The translations under genes were made by a program, and so were the position numbers. 64,000 nt of DNA from the NCBI GenBank assembly GCA_039105265.1, contig JAPFFF010000011.1:3844001-3908000 (forward strand), read 5' to 3'. The stretch's first letter is position 1. Each line of letters starts with the position of its first letter. The DNA comes from Tritrichomonas musculus. Its lineage: Eukaryota; Parabasalia; Tritrichomonadida; Tritrichomonadidae. Shown piece after piece: positions 30,857 to 42,172 of the stretch. Under the pieces are notes generated by a model that saw nothing but the letters and a program-made list of their open reading frames with translations, was not told the DNA's origin and made no database searches.

Positions 30857-31507
30857 CATATGATGTAATTAGTTTTTTTTTAGGATTGAACATTTGTAAA
30901 ATGAAACAAATCTCATAAAAAAAAAAAAAAAAACTACAACAACAACATTCTTTGAAATTCTTTGAAATTGAGAATATTGAACCATTCGTATTGTTTAACC
31001 TCCATTATTTTATTGAAAAAAAAATATTTTTATATCAAATAATATTCTATTAATTGATCGAAATAGATTTATGGATTGAATTAATCATAATATTTGTCAA
31101 ATTAATTTTTGTAGCAAATTACATCATTAGCAAATAATATCTCATAAAATAATAAACTTAATAATCATTAGAATAAGACTAATTAAAAAAAAAAAAAAAA
31201 TAAGTTTATTAAAGGCCCAATAATCAAATAATTATTTGTTTTTCTAAAAAAACAGTTCCAGTTTTTCAGAAGTTTATTTAAATTTTTTTTATATATTCAA
31301 ATTTTTGAATATTTTTGTGATAAGGTCTCAAAAATGGTAATAAAAATATAATTTTGTATTTAGAAATTACCTGCTGAATGAAAAGTTATTTACAAAAAAA
31401 ATTCGAAAAATGAAAAAGCAAAAAGAAAAGAGAATAAAATTATCCAGCAAAACGAATTTTTATAACATTTAAAATAGATCCGAATGGTATATAAAACTTA
31501 AAAGTTT
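30857..31507. other. AT-rich spacer downstream of the Myb gene
   Basis: Homopolymer A runs and no coding stretch. Confidence 0.5.
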
Positions 31508-32257
31508 TTAAAAGAACCATTCTTCAATACCTGGTGTTTTGCTTAAAACTAAATCTAAGTCTGCTGTAAAATCATCAAATGTTAAAAAGAATGGAGCATC
31601 TTCTTCTTCAATCGTTTGATTGATTATATTTTCTGTGATATTAATAGAAGGTGTGGCCGAAATAGTACCAAAATTTGGCTTATTGTTCATCATAAATTGG
31701 TTTGTGCATGAGGTGCCATCGAAATTTGTATTGATATTTCTGTTGTTAATATTAGTGTTATTAAAATTTGAATTTTCATTCATATGAAGATGCTTATGTC
31801 TCATCATTTTCTGCCATTGGTTTTTAACATTGATGACTGACCTGTTTGGGAAAAATTGAGTGATCTTTGTCCAAGTTTTTCCATATTCTTGAACAAGTTC
31901 GATGAGTTTCTGCATGTCATCTTCGGACCACTCTTGATTGGCAATGTTTGGATCTAAATAGAAAACATATCTTTCACGACATTGTCTTGAATTTAATCCA
32001 GGAATCTCATTTGCCACAAGTCTCCAATCTCTTCCATGTTCTTCAACAAGACGAGTGATTTTTTCATCTTCTTCGCTTGTGAATTTGTGCCTAATCTGCT
32101 TCTTCTTTCCTGTAACTTGATTAATCTGATTTTTTGGAGTTACGGTTGTTGCATTACTAGCAGCAATGATTGTGGTTAAAGGATTTTGCTGCTTAATTTG
32201 TTGGTGTAATGGCTGAAGTGGGGATGATGATGGAGAAGAAGAATTGGATTGGTTCAT
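31508..32257 (-). CDS. Two-repeat Myb DNA-binding protein
   Basis: 249 residues. A basic region (KKKQIRHK) precedes two Myb/SANT repeats at about 55-105 (FTSEEDEKITRLVEEHGRDW ... SRQCRERYVFYLDP) and about 108-157 (EWSEDDMQKLIELVQEYGKT ... VINVKNQWQKMMRH). Conserved tryptophans or aromatic substitutes lie at the usual spacing. N- and C-terminal parts are Ser/Gln/Asn-rich and low complexity. Trichomonads use small R2R3-type Myb proteins as promoter regulators, including ones that act with Initiator elements. It is probably a nuclear transcription regulator. An Inr-like TCATT sits just upstream of the ATG. Confidence 0.9.
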   Translation of the reverse strand: MNQSNSSSPSSSPLQPLHQQIKQQNPLTTIIAASNATTVTPKNQINQVTGKKKQIRHKFTSEEDEKITRLVEEHGRDWRLVANEIPGLNSRQCRERYVFYLDPNIANQEWSEDDMQKLIELVQEYGKTWTKITQFFPNRSVINVKNQWQKMMRHKHLHMNENSNFNNTNINNRNINTNFDGTSCTNQFMMNNKPNFGTISATPSINITENIINQTIEEEDAPFFLTFDDFTADLDLVLSKTPGIEEWFF

Positions 32258-32264
32258 TTTGTAA

Positions 32265-32269
32265 AATGA
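32265..32269 (-). promoter_or_regulatory. Inr-like site of the Myb gene
   Basis: TCATT on the minus strand, predicted +1 A at 32267, ten bases upstream of the ATG at 32257. Confidence 0.45.
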
Positions 32270-35171
32270 TTTGATTTCTTATTCAATTCAATAATAGTTC
32301 AAATTTGAATAATTAAGAGAGATCTCTCAATATTTCATAGAAATCATATATTCTGAATTTTCTCAATTTTATAAAATGAATTGATTATGCTAAAATCATT
32401 GGAATTTTTCTTTTTTTAGTTAATAATGTAATATTTATCATATCAAGTTAAGAAACTTTTTCATTTTATTTCCTTTTTCAATGAAATATTTTGAATGAAA
32501 ATAATGAGGGTTCAAAGTTTTCAGTCTTCTGAATTTCAATGATGATGTGATGTGAATTTAAATACTCTAAGAAAAAATTGAAATACTTGAACTCTCTCCA
32601 GTTCATATGATTTTTTAAGTTTTTTAGGTTTTAATGATAATAAACATCGTAAAATTAACGTATATTAGTCGAAATATACATATAATTCTATTTTAAAAAA
32701 AATGGACATTATTTATATTTGAATTTTTTATATATTAGGATACAAGTTAGATATTGTGAAATATTGTGATCATAATCGAAACTTAAACTGGAAATTAGAT
32801 TGATTTAGGAAGAAAAATTCTATCAATAACTCTATTTTTTATTTATTAAATTTATGAAAATATAAAAAAATTAAAAATAATATCTTGTTAATTATATAAT
32901 TTAAGACTATAATTAATATATATTTTATAAATAATATAGTATTTAACTTTTATAACTTTAATTTTGAGATTTTTTAAAAAAAATTAACATTTTTCTATAT
33001 TCAATTTTGAAATATATTTGAAAAGCAATGAAATATTTGAATTAATTACCTCCTCTGAACCATTTTTTTAATAAGGTTTTCTCACATTTTTTTCTTTAAT
33101 ATCTGAATTTCCTGAATCATGTTACCATATTTTTCCCCCAGATATCAAATACATTTATGCTTTTCATTAATAAAAAAGTAATTTTAAAATAATATTTTAA
33201 AAAAGATTAAGTCATATTTTAGGCCATATCATTTTTTTCATCCTTGAACCGACTATTTACCTTCTGCCTCTTGAGTAATACCTATATTAGAGATTTAAAA
33301 ATGTTCAAAATTTGAAATTTCTGCAAATTAATTCAGTTAAATAACAATTTAAATCGTTTTTTTATAATAATAAAATAGCATATAGTTTTATAATTCAAGG
33401 TATCATTTAATTAATGGATATTTTTCTTAAATTACTTCTTTTTTGAAAATCCAAAAATTATTATGATTGTATGCCATTTTTTCTCTTTTATATGCTTTTA
33501 CATAGGAGAAAATGGATCATTTTCCCTTAATAAAAACTTTTATTTAATTCAATAATTGTTTCCAAATTTAATTCTAAAATTCAATTTATCAATGTAGTAT
33601 TTCTTATTATTCTTTCATATAAATGCAGTTTATCATCATTTTTGATTACCATCTATTAAAAATTTTTCATTTTCATTTTATTTTTTTCATAAAAAAAGTT
33701 ATTATAAATATAATAAATAAAATTAAAATAAAAGCATTAATATAAAAAAAGTGCAATCATTATATGCACACCTTTTTGGCAGAATGAATGAAATAAATCA
33801 AAATTTTTGATTTGACAAATTGAAGCGAACGGTAAATTTTTTCTATGTGCTAATTAACCTTATTACACAATTTTGAATAAAAGAAGTTGCATTATAATCA
33901 ATATAAAAAAATACAGATGATAATCATACACGGTAAAACTCCCTCATTAAATTAAAAATATTTCAGCTTTGTCTCCACTTTTATTAAATATCCTTTACCA
34001 ATTTCTTGAACATAATTTTAATATCTTTCTAATTTTTCAAATATCAAATCAATAATATAATATGATAAAATATACTGTATGCTCATATTAAAAACCAAAT
34101 TCTTATTTCTCTTCTTAATTAATAAAAGAATCTGGGAAGTTTTTATTATCAAGAGCTTTAATTACCTTTTGTTTCAATTATGTTTTTCAAAAAGTTGACT
34201 TTTCAGAACTTTTCAGTATTTTTTATATATTTTTTTCTATGGTGCATTTCAAAAAAAAATATTTGATTTTCTTGAAAAAAATGTTCAATACGTATGTTTT
34301 TTTATGAAGAAGCATCAATAATAGACTACAGATATTTAATTTATAAATTGTTAGTTATATTTCTTTGTTAAAAAAATACAGATTCCATTATAAATATTCC
34401 TCAATTAATATTAGTATTAAATTTATGTTTAAAAACGTTTTGAAATTTGCTTTATCTCAAAAATTTATTGTTGGTTCAGCCTTGACTTGAACTTATTATC
34501 AATTATACAAATTTCCAAAAAAAATTTTATTATATATGAAGATGATTGACCATTTATATATGTCAAAGAATTAATGTTTTCATCTTATAGCACAATTATA
34601 CTTTTTCTTTTCTATAATTCAAATTAATATACTTTACCAATTTTAAATCATATGATCATATACCAATCATAGATCACAAGCAATAAACTAATGAAATTGA
34701 ACAATATGTACATATGAAACTTTTTTAATATCGGCTAATTCCCACCCATTGTTCCTCTGCTTATTTATTGATTTGCTAATAATAATATTTTATCAATATT
34801 CTAGAAATCTTTTTTAATGAACAAACTGATATATGGATAGTTTTATACAGAATATTCGCTGAAATAGTCAAAAGATTTTTTATGTAAAATATAATTTACC
34901 AACAGTAGCTGGCAGCTACAGCTTATGGAGGAAAACAATAGATTTATCATTTACTTTTAATATATGAACTAAAACCATTGAATACGGTCTAAGACTCCTA
35001 AAACTACAGTATAAAATCTTTGACTTATCAGATGGTTGAAATTCTCAATTTTATTTGATTAGTTTTATAGAATTTTCAACTCTCTCTACAGTCAAACTTC
35101 CAAAAATTAAAATTTGAAAAGAATCATACGAACACGATCATATTTTATTCAAAATTTTTATTCCCGAAAAA
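32270..35171. other. 2.9-kb AT-rich divergent intergenic region
   Basis: Between the divergent Myb and TKL kinase genes. No coding remnant, TIR pair or long repeat was found by eye. Only a small palindrome, gtagctggcagctac, near 34904-34918 stands out. Confidence 0.5.
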
Positions 35172-36953
35172 ATGGATGGTGATTCTCTAAAGAACGTTTC
35201 TCATCTTTTGATTGATCCAAATGATTATGAAATTATGCAAATGATTGGGAATGGATCATATGGAGCTGTTTATTTGGTAAAAGATAAAAAAACTGGAGCA
35301 TTATATTCAATGAAGTACTTACAATGCCAAATGATGAATCATATCCAAAAGCAATATCTCACACGTGAAATTGGGATAATGGCTGAAGCAGCTCATCCAG
35401 CACTTTTATCACTTCGTGGGTTTTCGTTACCATCAAACGATGCTTCACCTGTAGCAACAATTATAACTGATTACATGTCCAAAGGATCACTTTTTCAAAT
35501 GATTCAACTCGAACAACAAAACTCTGCCCCTCCTGAATATAATAATACAAAAAAAAACATTATTATTATTGGAATTGCTGCTGGGATAAAATATTTACAT
35601 AGTAAAAATATAATGCATAGAGATTTAAAGCCAGAAAACATACTTTTAAATGATTCGCTTGAGCCACACATTGGTGATTTTGGCCTATCAAAATTAATAG
35701 ATGATTCAACAAAAAATGGACAAGCAAACACAGTAAGTATCGGAACGCCATTATATATGGCACCCGAAATCTTTACAAATTCTCCGTATGATTTTAAAGT
35801 TGATGTATACGCATTTGGCATGATTTTGTACGAAATTTTAACATCTATAAGCCCTTTTAAAGATATTACAAATCCAATGGCTCTTGGAATGAAGATATGT
35901 AATGGGGAGCGACCCCCATATCCACCTAATTTTTCCACTGTTTTTCAAGTACTAATTGACCGATGCTGGGCCTCGAATCCTGATCATAGACCGATGTTTG
36001 ATGAAATTCTCGAATACTTGTGCAACCCTCAAGTTTTTGTTGAAGGAGCTGATTTAAAGAAAGTGAAAAAATATATCAAAAAAGTAGTTATTCAACATTC
36101 AAATGACGCTAGAAATCAAAGTTCAGATGATGGTAGTGATTATAATAAATTGTTGCAAATAATTCAGAATAATACAAAAACCATAGAATCATTAAAGAAC
36201 GAATTTAAAAAAGCAACAAACCAATTTAAAGAGGAAACCAAGAGAATGCAAAAAGAAATTTCTGAATTGAAAAAAGAAGAATCAACTGTAATTTCTGAAT
36301 TGCAATCAACTTTTCAAAGTAATCAAGAACTTCTCAAGAAATTAACAGAAGAGCACCAAAATCTAATGCTAGAAATGCAAAAATTGAAAAGAGAAGCTAG
36401 TTATGCTGATAATGCTCAACAATCACCTTCTCATTATTCTAACCCTTCTTTTCCATCAAATAATCCAAATCTCAATCTTCCCCCACCTGCTTCATTTGCG
36501 AACAGCAGCCAACAACAAAATATTTTACGCCAACAACAACAGCAGCAGCAACAGCTCCGCCAGCCAACTCAGCAGCAGCAGCAGCAGCAGCAACAGAAAT
36601 TATATCAATATCCCTCAAATAGCGTTGGATCAAAATCTGAATTGAATTCAAATTTAAGTTCAACTGGTTCAGCGGCAAATATACCGAACTTCAGAAATCA
36701 AATTGGATCTAATCCAAATTTGAATCCAAATATTAATGCTAACTTAAATCAAAATCTTGGTCAAAATTTGAATCATAACTTGAATTCAAATATAGGCATG
36801 AAACAAAATATAAATCCAAATTTAAATCCTACTATGAATCAAAATCCAAATCCAAAATTAAATCCAAACTTGAATCCAAATTCTCCTGGCCTCAAACAAA
36901 ACCATAATAATACAGTACCGAATTATTGGAATGGAAATCAACCTCGAGCTTAA
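35172..36953 (+). CDS. TKL-type protein kinase with coiled coil and Q/N-rich tail
   Basis: 593 residues. The kinase domain covers about 19-285: GNGSYGAV loop (26-33), ATP-anchoring K48 (YSMKYL), HRDLKPEN with Asp151, DFG 169-171, APE, DVYAFGMILYEILT and CWASNPDHRPMFDEIL, typical of TKL kinases. Residues about 335-415 form a heptad-rich coiled coil (KKATNQFKEETKRMQKEISE). From about 420 the tail is low complexity: poly-Gln (QQQQQQQLRQPTQQQQQQQQ) followed by a run of NLNPN-like units. All catalytic residues are present. The coiled coil may mediate self-association; the tail is prion-like in composition. The ATG at 35172 is the first in frame, close to the kinase domain. Confidence 0.92.
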   Translation: MDGDSLKNVSHLLIDPNDYEIMQMIGNGSYGAVYLVKDKKTGALYSMKYLQCQMMNHIQKQYLTREIGIMAEAAHPALLSLRGFSLPSNDASPVATIITDYMSKGSLFQMIQLEQQNSAPPEYNNTKKNIIIIGIAAGIKYLHSKNIMHRDLKPENILLNDSLEPHIGDFGLSKLIDDSTKNGQANTVSIGTPLYMAPEIFTNSPYDFKVDVYAFGMILYEILTSISPFKDITNPMALGMKICNGERPPYPPNFSTVFQVLIDRCWASNPDHRPMFDEILEYLCNPQVFVEGADLKKVKKYIKKVVIQHSNDARNQSSDDGSDYNKLLQIIQNNTKTIESLKNEFKKATNQFKEETKRMQKEISELKKEESTVISELQSTFQSNQELLKKLTEEHQNLMLEMQKLKREASYADNAQQSPSHYSNPSFPSNNPNLNLPPPASFANSSQQQNILRQQQQQQQQLRQPTQQQQQQQQQKLYQYPSNSVGSKSELNSNLSSTGSAANIPNFRNQIGSNPNLNPNINANLNQNLGQNLNHNLNSNIGMKQNINPNLNPTMNQNPNPKLNPNLNPNSPGLKQNHNNTVPNYWNGNQPRA

Positions 36954-37545
36954 TTTATGTTTTTTATGTTTTTTTAGAATAAATAACTTTTTACACAACT
37001 ACAGGTTTTTTTTGTTTTTCTTGATCATTTATTTATTAATGTAAGTAAATAACATGATCAAATAATAATATTTTTTTTTTTGTTTTGGAACAAAAGTTCG
37101 AATTGCACATATAATGCTTGTTTCATTCCATTATAATTACTATTTACATTATTTTATTAAGAAAAACCTTTTTAAATTCAAAAATACAATAAAAATATAC
37201 ATTGAAAATTGAGTGAAAATATAATAAAAAAAACCGATATTTTGTCTTAATTTTTGAAGGGAATATGGTTATATAGCTTTTTAGAAATTTATCAAAATAA
37301 TTATATTTCATAATATAAACTGAAAAACAATTAAATTTAATTAAATTTTGTTTTTATATAGTATATTATTTATAAATATAAAATTATTAAAAATATATAA
37401 TTGCTAAAAATCGCAACATTTGAATCATTATGATTTTTCATATATAAATTTGATAAATGAAATTGAAAATTTTTGAATACTCTAAGGATACAATTTGAAT
37501 TTTATTGAACTAAAATTTTTTTTTTTCAATCAACAAAAACGAAAG
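36954..37545. other. AT-rich intergenic region upstream of IBD gene 2
   Basis: No gene. The frame of the next gene extends back to a TTG at 37495 through a poly(T)-derived Phe run, which is rejected as coding. Confidence 0.55.
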
Positions 37546-38784
37546 ATGGCTGCATCTTTATCCCCAATTCAATCTAGCGATGGCCTCACGCCAGCACCCG
37601 CTACATTTTGGAATAGCTTATCCCAAGACGATAAAAACGAATATTTACGTCTTAGACAAAGTTTTCACAACGGTCAAAAAATTTCGTCAAAAGATCGCCG
37701 TATTGTAACATTTCGAAAAGAATTAAATATTGTTCTTCAATATCTTGAAAGAAGCCCCGAAAACATGGAAGCTCGTTGTATACTCATCGGTGTATGCTTT
37801 GTCGGCCCTTTGATATGTGTCAATACTCGACAATTGAAGTCTTTCTTAAGTAGATGTAAATCATCAATTAATGGATCTTTTCAACAATTAGGTTATGTTG
37901 CGTTGAAAACAAAAGCAAAAGCAAGAAATTGCTGTGTTGCTGTTTTACCTTCTTTACAAAACCACCAAACAGTTTTAAGACAATGGACAGTTCGAGTTGC
38001 TGGTGAAGAGGCCCCGTTCTGTTTTGTATCATCTTTCTCATATGTTGGACTTCCTGATATAACAGATGAAGATTTATTTGATGAAAAACCAAAACCAATT
38101 CGATCTAATTCAAGCCACCTGAATACATCATCTTTGATGTTTCCTCATCAATTTTTACCACAACAGCAACAAAGTATTCTCAATAATCCTTTAATGAACG
38201 ATGCTAACTTTAACAACAATCAGAAAACAGTCACTTTTGGCAATATTTATCAAAACCAACCGTTACAAAATCCACCAAATGGATTAATGAACTATGGAAT
38301 ATCGAATCCACAAAATCATTTGATTAATACCCAACCAACAGCAAATGCAATGCCAAACAACAATGCTCCAACAATTTCATTCAGGCCAAAGATGATTGAA
38401 GATGATCTTCCATCTTTGAGCATTGATTCAGACGATTTTAATAATATTGGTTCACCCCTTTCATTCAATTCTAATAGCAATAACTTTCTAAATAATAATT
38501 TCCCTCCTATGACCTCATCTTTATCATTAGACTGCTTTGTTGATTATGACACAGATTGGATGAACGCGAATGTCGGAAATAGCAATCTTATTAGGAATGA
38601 TGATGATAATATGCAAACTAATGATTTAATTGGATTTTCAGGCGACATTGATCAACAACCTCTGTCGCCACTTGATTATTCAACAAAGATGTCATTCCAA
38701 AAGGTCATGAGTAGCGGAATGAAAAGATCACAGTCAGCATTTTCAATAGCAGATGATTGGGACCTCTTTAGCGATCATATTTGA
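37546..38784 (+). CDS. Initiator-binding-domain (IBD) protein, IBP39-like
   Basis: 412 residues from ATG 37546 (MAASLSPIQSSDG). The IBD covers about 18-165: FWNSLSQDDKNEYLRLRQSF, RRIVTFRKELNIVLQYLERS, ARCILIGVCFVGPLICVN and FLSRCKSSINGSFQQLGYVA. It ends with VLPSLQNHQTVLRQWTVRVA, giving a full-length domain that is closer to canonical IBP39 than the first IBD protein here. The rest is Asn/Gln/Ser/Pro-rich with acidic patches, a plausible polymerase-contact or activation region. The expected role is binding the TCA(C/T)(T/A) Initiator and recruiting RNA polymerase II. The upstream TTG-initiated extension is a poly(T) artefact. Confidence 0.85.
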   Translation: MAASLSPIQSSDGLTPAPATFWNSLSQDDKNEYLRLRQSFHNGQKISSKDRRIVTFRKELNIVLQYLERSPENMEARCILIGVCFVGPLICVNTRQLKSFLSRCKSSINGSFQQLGYVALKTKAKARNCCVAVLPSLQNHQTVLRQWTVRVAGEEAPFCFVSSFSYVGLPDITDEDLFDEKPKPIRSNSSHLNTSSLMFPHQFLPQQQQSILNNPLMNDANFNNNQKTVTFGNIYQNQPLQNPPNGLMNYGISNPQNHLINTQPTANAMPNNNAPTISFRPKMIEDDLPSLSIDSDDFNNIGSPLSFNSNSNNFLNNNFPPMTSSLSLDCFVDYDTDWMNANVGNSNLIRNDDDNMQTNDLIGFSGDIDQQPLSPLDYSTKMSFQKVMSSGMKRSQSAFSIADDWDLFSDHI

Positions 38785-39437
38785 AGATAATTTTTTTTAT
38801 AGTTTGTATGGCTAATTTGAGGTTGAAACCAAACACCAAGTTTAATGTTTTGAATATATTTTTATATTATGGTATTATGATATTAGATCTCTAATAAGTA
38901 AAATTATGTAAAACAAATTAAACTTTATGGCTTATTTCCATTTTCCAATCAAATTATACCACCCTATTACCATTTCTTCAATTTTTTGTAAGAATGTTGA
39001 GAAAACTTCCAATAATTTTCTGTAAATACATATAGGTTACATTTTAAAACACTTATAAAAAATATTGCATTACTGTAATTCCATTATGCCAAATATTATG
39101 AACATTAAGCTATGCTCCCACTTTTAAAAATGTATATTAAATGAAATAATTTTTTTTTTTATAACTCAATTTTTCTCAAAGTGATCAAAAGTGCTTTAAA
39201 GACAACTATGTGTTCTTCGAAATTTAGGTCCATAAGGCTAGTCAATATCTTTGTCGAAGTTTATACATGAAATTAAAAATAAAGTGGTTGAAGTTTTTCT
39301 ATTTATAAAAAGTAAAGATATCAAAATTTCAATTAATTTAATTTTTCAATATATTTCTATTCAATTTGAAATCTTATCACAAATTCATTGAAATTTGAGC
39401 GACCCTATTCCATAGAAAATTAAAATCAAAATCAAAG
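38785..39437. other. AT-rich intergenic region
   Basis: No coding or repeat structure recognised between IBD gene 2 and the eIF4G-like gene. Confidence 0.55.
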
Positions 39438-42032
39438 ATGAAAAGGTCTGGATTTAATCCTAACCAACCACATCAAGCATTTACATCATTACAAACATAT
39501 AACCAACCTGATAAACCAACAAGGAACAAGCATAATTTTAATAACCACGATTCATCTTCAAACTATAACTATCAATCGAATAGAAATTATAATTATAAAA
39601 AGAAAAGTAGTGCAAATTATGCCAATCAACATAAAATTTCTATCGAAAGGCCTAAACTTAAACAAGCTGCAACAACAGCATTTAGCATCGGAATAGGTCA
39701 ATCCGAAATTTCATCATCAATATCATCTCCATCATTAAGCCAGCCAGAAATCAGGATAGAAAAACACAAATCTCCTAAACTTGAGTTTCGTTCAAGTTTT
39801 AACCAGAACATCATAATATCCTCGTCAAAAACTGAGTCCGAAGAACTAACGTCAGATTCAAATGAAAGTACAGCAATGATAAATCAATCTTCAAGCAAGA
39901 ACAATCTAAATGCAGATTTTGATGAAAGAACAATTCACGAAAACTTAATTAATGATAATGAAGAAGAAATTAATGAAAATATCATACAAGTGCCTATAAA
40001 AACCAATTATACACCTGATGAAATCTTATCTTTAAAACCTACGTCGTTACCTTCAAAACGCATTTTAGCGCCTGGATTTATTACATTACTTCGATTCTTT
40101 TCAGAAGATCCTCAAGAAAATGATTATTTTAACTATAGACATGAACGAAATAATCAAAAAAATTTCAAAAGAAATAAAAATAATAAGAATTTTAATTGGA
40201 AAAATGGGAAATTTAACAAAAAGATGGCTCTTCGAGAACATTCTGAAAACAGATTTGTTGGCTTAAGCATGGTTAGCCGTGCTGGCCTCAGCGACGAGTT
40301 TTCAGCAGAGATTAAACGAGCACAAGCACAAATGATTTTAAATAAATTGAGTAAAGTAAATATATCATCTTCTTTGCAGGAGATACATTTATTAAAGGTT
40401 CCTATATCGGTACTAATTGATTTATTAATAGATACAGCAACGTCTGATTCTGATTTCCCTGAAAGAAATCCCCAAATAGGCAATATGCTCGATTTTACAT
40501 TTCGATTTTGCTCAAAAGATAGTGAATTTAAATCACGATTAGTCGCCTGCACTTTATCGAAAAGCGAAGAAATAAATGATAAAACAAATCCACTTTCACC
40601 ACTAGGATCATTGCAGAGCACAATTACTTGGCTTGCAGCTTTATTTGCTGGCTTTGTCATAACAGATAAACAATTTGTTGATTTTTCACAAAAAGTTATA
40701 GAGAAACAACCAATTGAACGAGCTCTTGAGATCATTAGAACAGGACTCTATGTTGCCGGAAAAAGCCTTGACCAAAGAAATAAAATTTTAGGTGAGCCTC
40801 TTTTTGATTTTCTTCAAAATAATACATCAAAGCATGGATACACAAACTTTTTAATTTCAGAATTGTTTTTCTTAAGAGATAGTGGCTGGAATATAGATGT
40901 TGCTGAGCGTTTTCAATCAAATAACGGAACAAAAAAGAAAGCAATCCATATTGTTAAAAGATCAAATTCTCAATCAATCATTACAGACAAACAAGAAATA
41001 AATCCTTCATTACTAATGGTATCTTCTTCATCAACTTCAAATCTAGCACAAATAGCAAATTCAAATACAAATTATAATGATATTAGTTTAACTGAAGAGA
41101 TAGAATTACTTTTCTTAAATGCTGAAGTATCATCTGACTCAAGTTCTTTGATGAACTTGAAATCAATTTTAAATTTTGTATCAAACAACAAATTAGAATC
41201 AATTATTCATTCTTGCTTTTTCTTATTTAAAAAACACATTCAAGATGCTGATAATTTTGCATCTTTTACTGGAAAACTAATATCAACTTTTATTGACAAC
41301 ACAAACCAACAAAATAATAACAATGACAACACAGATATTAAAAACGAATCAAGCGAAGAAAATAATAAGATAATTGGAAACAATGATTTTAAATTGGTAG
41401 ATGAACGTGAGAAAGTTATTTCCATAATTTCGAATGAACAGTCATTATTTGAATCCATTGTCAGGGAAGAAGAGTCCAGGCAACTTTGGTTTCCTGTTTT
41501 CATGCTAAATGCTTATCTCTACTCAAAACATATAATATCATTTGATATTATTGTTAAAAATTATATAGAAATACCTGATGATTGTTTCAAACCTAGCAGA
41601 ATTTTATTTATCAATAAAATTGCAGAAATAACTGGCGTTCCGATCGAAGATGTTGAAAAATTCAAAGATAATATATTCTCTACAAACAATAATCCAAATA
41701 AAACTTCTTCTGCAAATTCTGATGATGGCATAAAAATTATTGAAGCTTTAATCAACCTTTGCAACCCAATTGATAGGGAAGTCGAACCACAATCAGAAAT
41801 TGCTGCTGGTGTTTTAATAAGAGATATATTTGATGACGTTTTTTATGATAATGAAGAAGGGAATATTGACCCTGAAAAAATCAAAGCTATTTTTGATCCA
41901 TATAAAGACACTATTGATCTTATTTTAAAGAAATATAAAGTCGCAAAGAATGTAATTATTAATACATTACATCAATGCGAAATGAATGAAAAACAAATTA
42001 GAGCATCCATAGAGTATTTTAACGTTGAGTAA
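39438..42032 (+). CDS. eIF4G-like translation initiation scaffold (MIF4G)
   Basis: 864 residues. The first 260 are disordered and Asn/Ser/Lys-rich. At 191-197, YTPDEIL matches the eIF4E-binding pattern Y-x4-(L)-hydrophobic with Ile in the Leu place, followed by SLKPTSLPS as in eIF4G proteins. An RNRN/K-rich basic patch follows. Residues about 275-490 look like an MIF4G HEAT domain (AQAQMILNKLSKVNISSSLQ, then SKHGYTNFLISELFFLRDSG, which is the typical end of MIF4G). More helices follow to the C-terminus and could hold MA3/W2-like repeats. The protein would bridge eIF4E, eIF4A and mRNA during cap-dependent initiation. It is shorter than animal eIF4G, as in other protists. Confidence 0.65.
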   Translation: MKRSGFNPNQPHQAFTSLQTYNQPDKPTRNKHNFNNHDSSSNYNYQSNRNYNYKKKSSANYANQHKISIERPKLKQAATTAFSIGIGQSEISSSISSPSLSQPEIRIEKHKSPKLEFRSSFNQNIIISSSKTESEELTSDSNESTAMINQSSSKNNLNADFDERTIHENLINDNEEEINENIIQVPIKTNYTPDEILSLKPTSLPSKRILAPGFITLLRFFSEDPQENDYFNYRHERNNQKNFKRNKNNKNFNWKNGKFNKKMALREHSENRFVGLSMVSRAGLSDEFSAEIKRAQAQMILNKLSKVNISSSLQEIHLLKVPISVLIDLLIDTATSDSDFPERNPQIGNMLDFTFRFCSKDSEFKSRLVACTLSKSEEINDKTNPLSPLGSLQSTITWLAALFAGFVITDKQFVDFSQKVIEKQPIERALEIIRTGLYVAGKSLDQRNKILGEPLFDFLQNNTSKHGYTNFLISELFFLRDSGWNIDVAERFQSNNGTKKKAIHIVKRSNSQSIITDKQEINPSLLMVSSSSTSNLAQIANSNTNYNDISLTEEIELLFLNAEVSSDSSSLMNLKSILNFVSNNKLESIIHSCFFLFKKHIQDADNFASFTGKLISTFIDNTNQQNNNNDNTDIKNESSEENNKIIGNNDFKLVDEREKVISIISNEQSLFESIVREEESRQLWFPVFMLNAYLYSKHIISFDIIVKNYIEIPDDCFKPSRILFINKIAEITGVPIEDVEKFKDNIFSTNNNPNKTSSANSDDGIKIIEALINLCNPIDREVEPQSEIAAGVLIRDIFDDVFYDNEEGNIDPEKIKAIFDPYKDTIDLILKKYKVAKNVIINTLHQCEMNEKQIRASIEYFNVE

Positions 42033-42163
42033 TCTTAATAAAAAATTAATTGTTTGCATTTGCTCATTTTTACTCAATTTCTTTTAAAAGAGAATGAACA
42101 TTATTTCACAGAATGCTTTTACATATTTCAAAAGTGATCAAAATATTCTCATTTTTTGAAATT

Positions 42164-42172
42164 GCCTATGTC
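42164..42172. repeat. Left target duplication of the foldback element
   Basis: gcctatgtc, repeated at 53991-53999 right after the element. Depending on whether the flanking c/g belongs to the element, the duplication is 7-9 bases. Confidence 0.8.
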
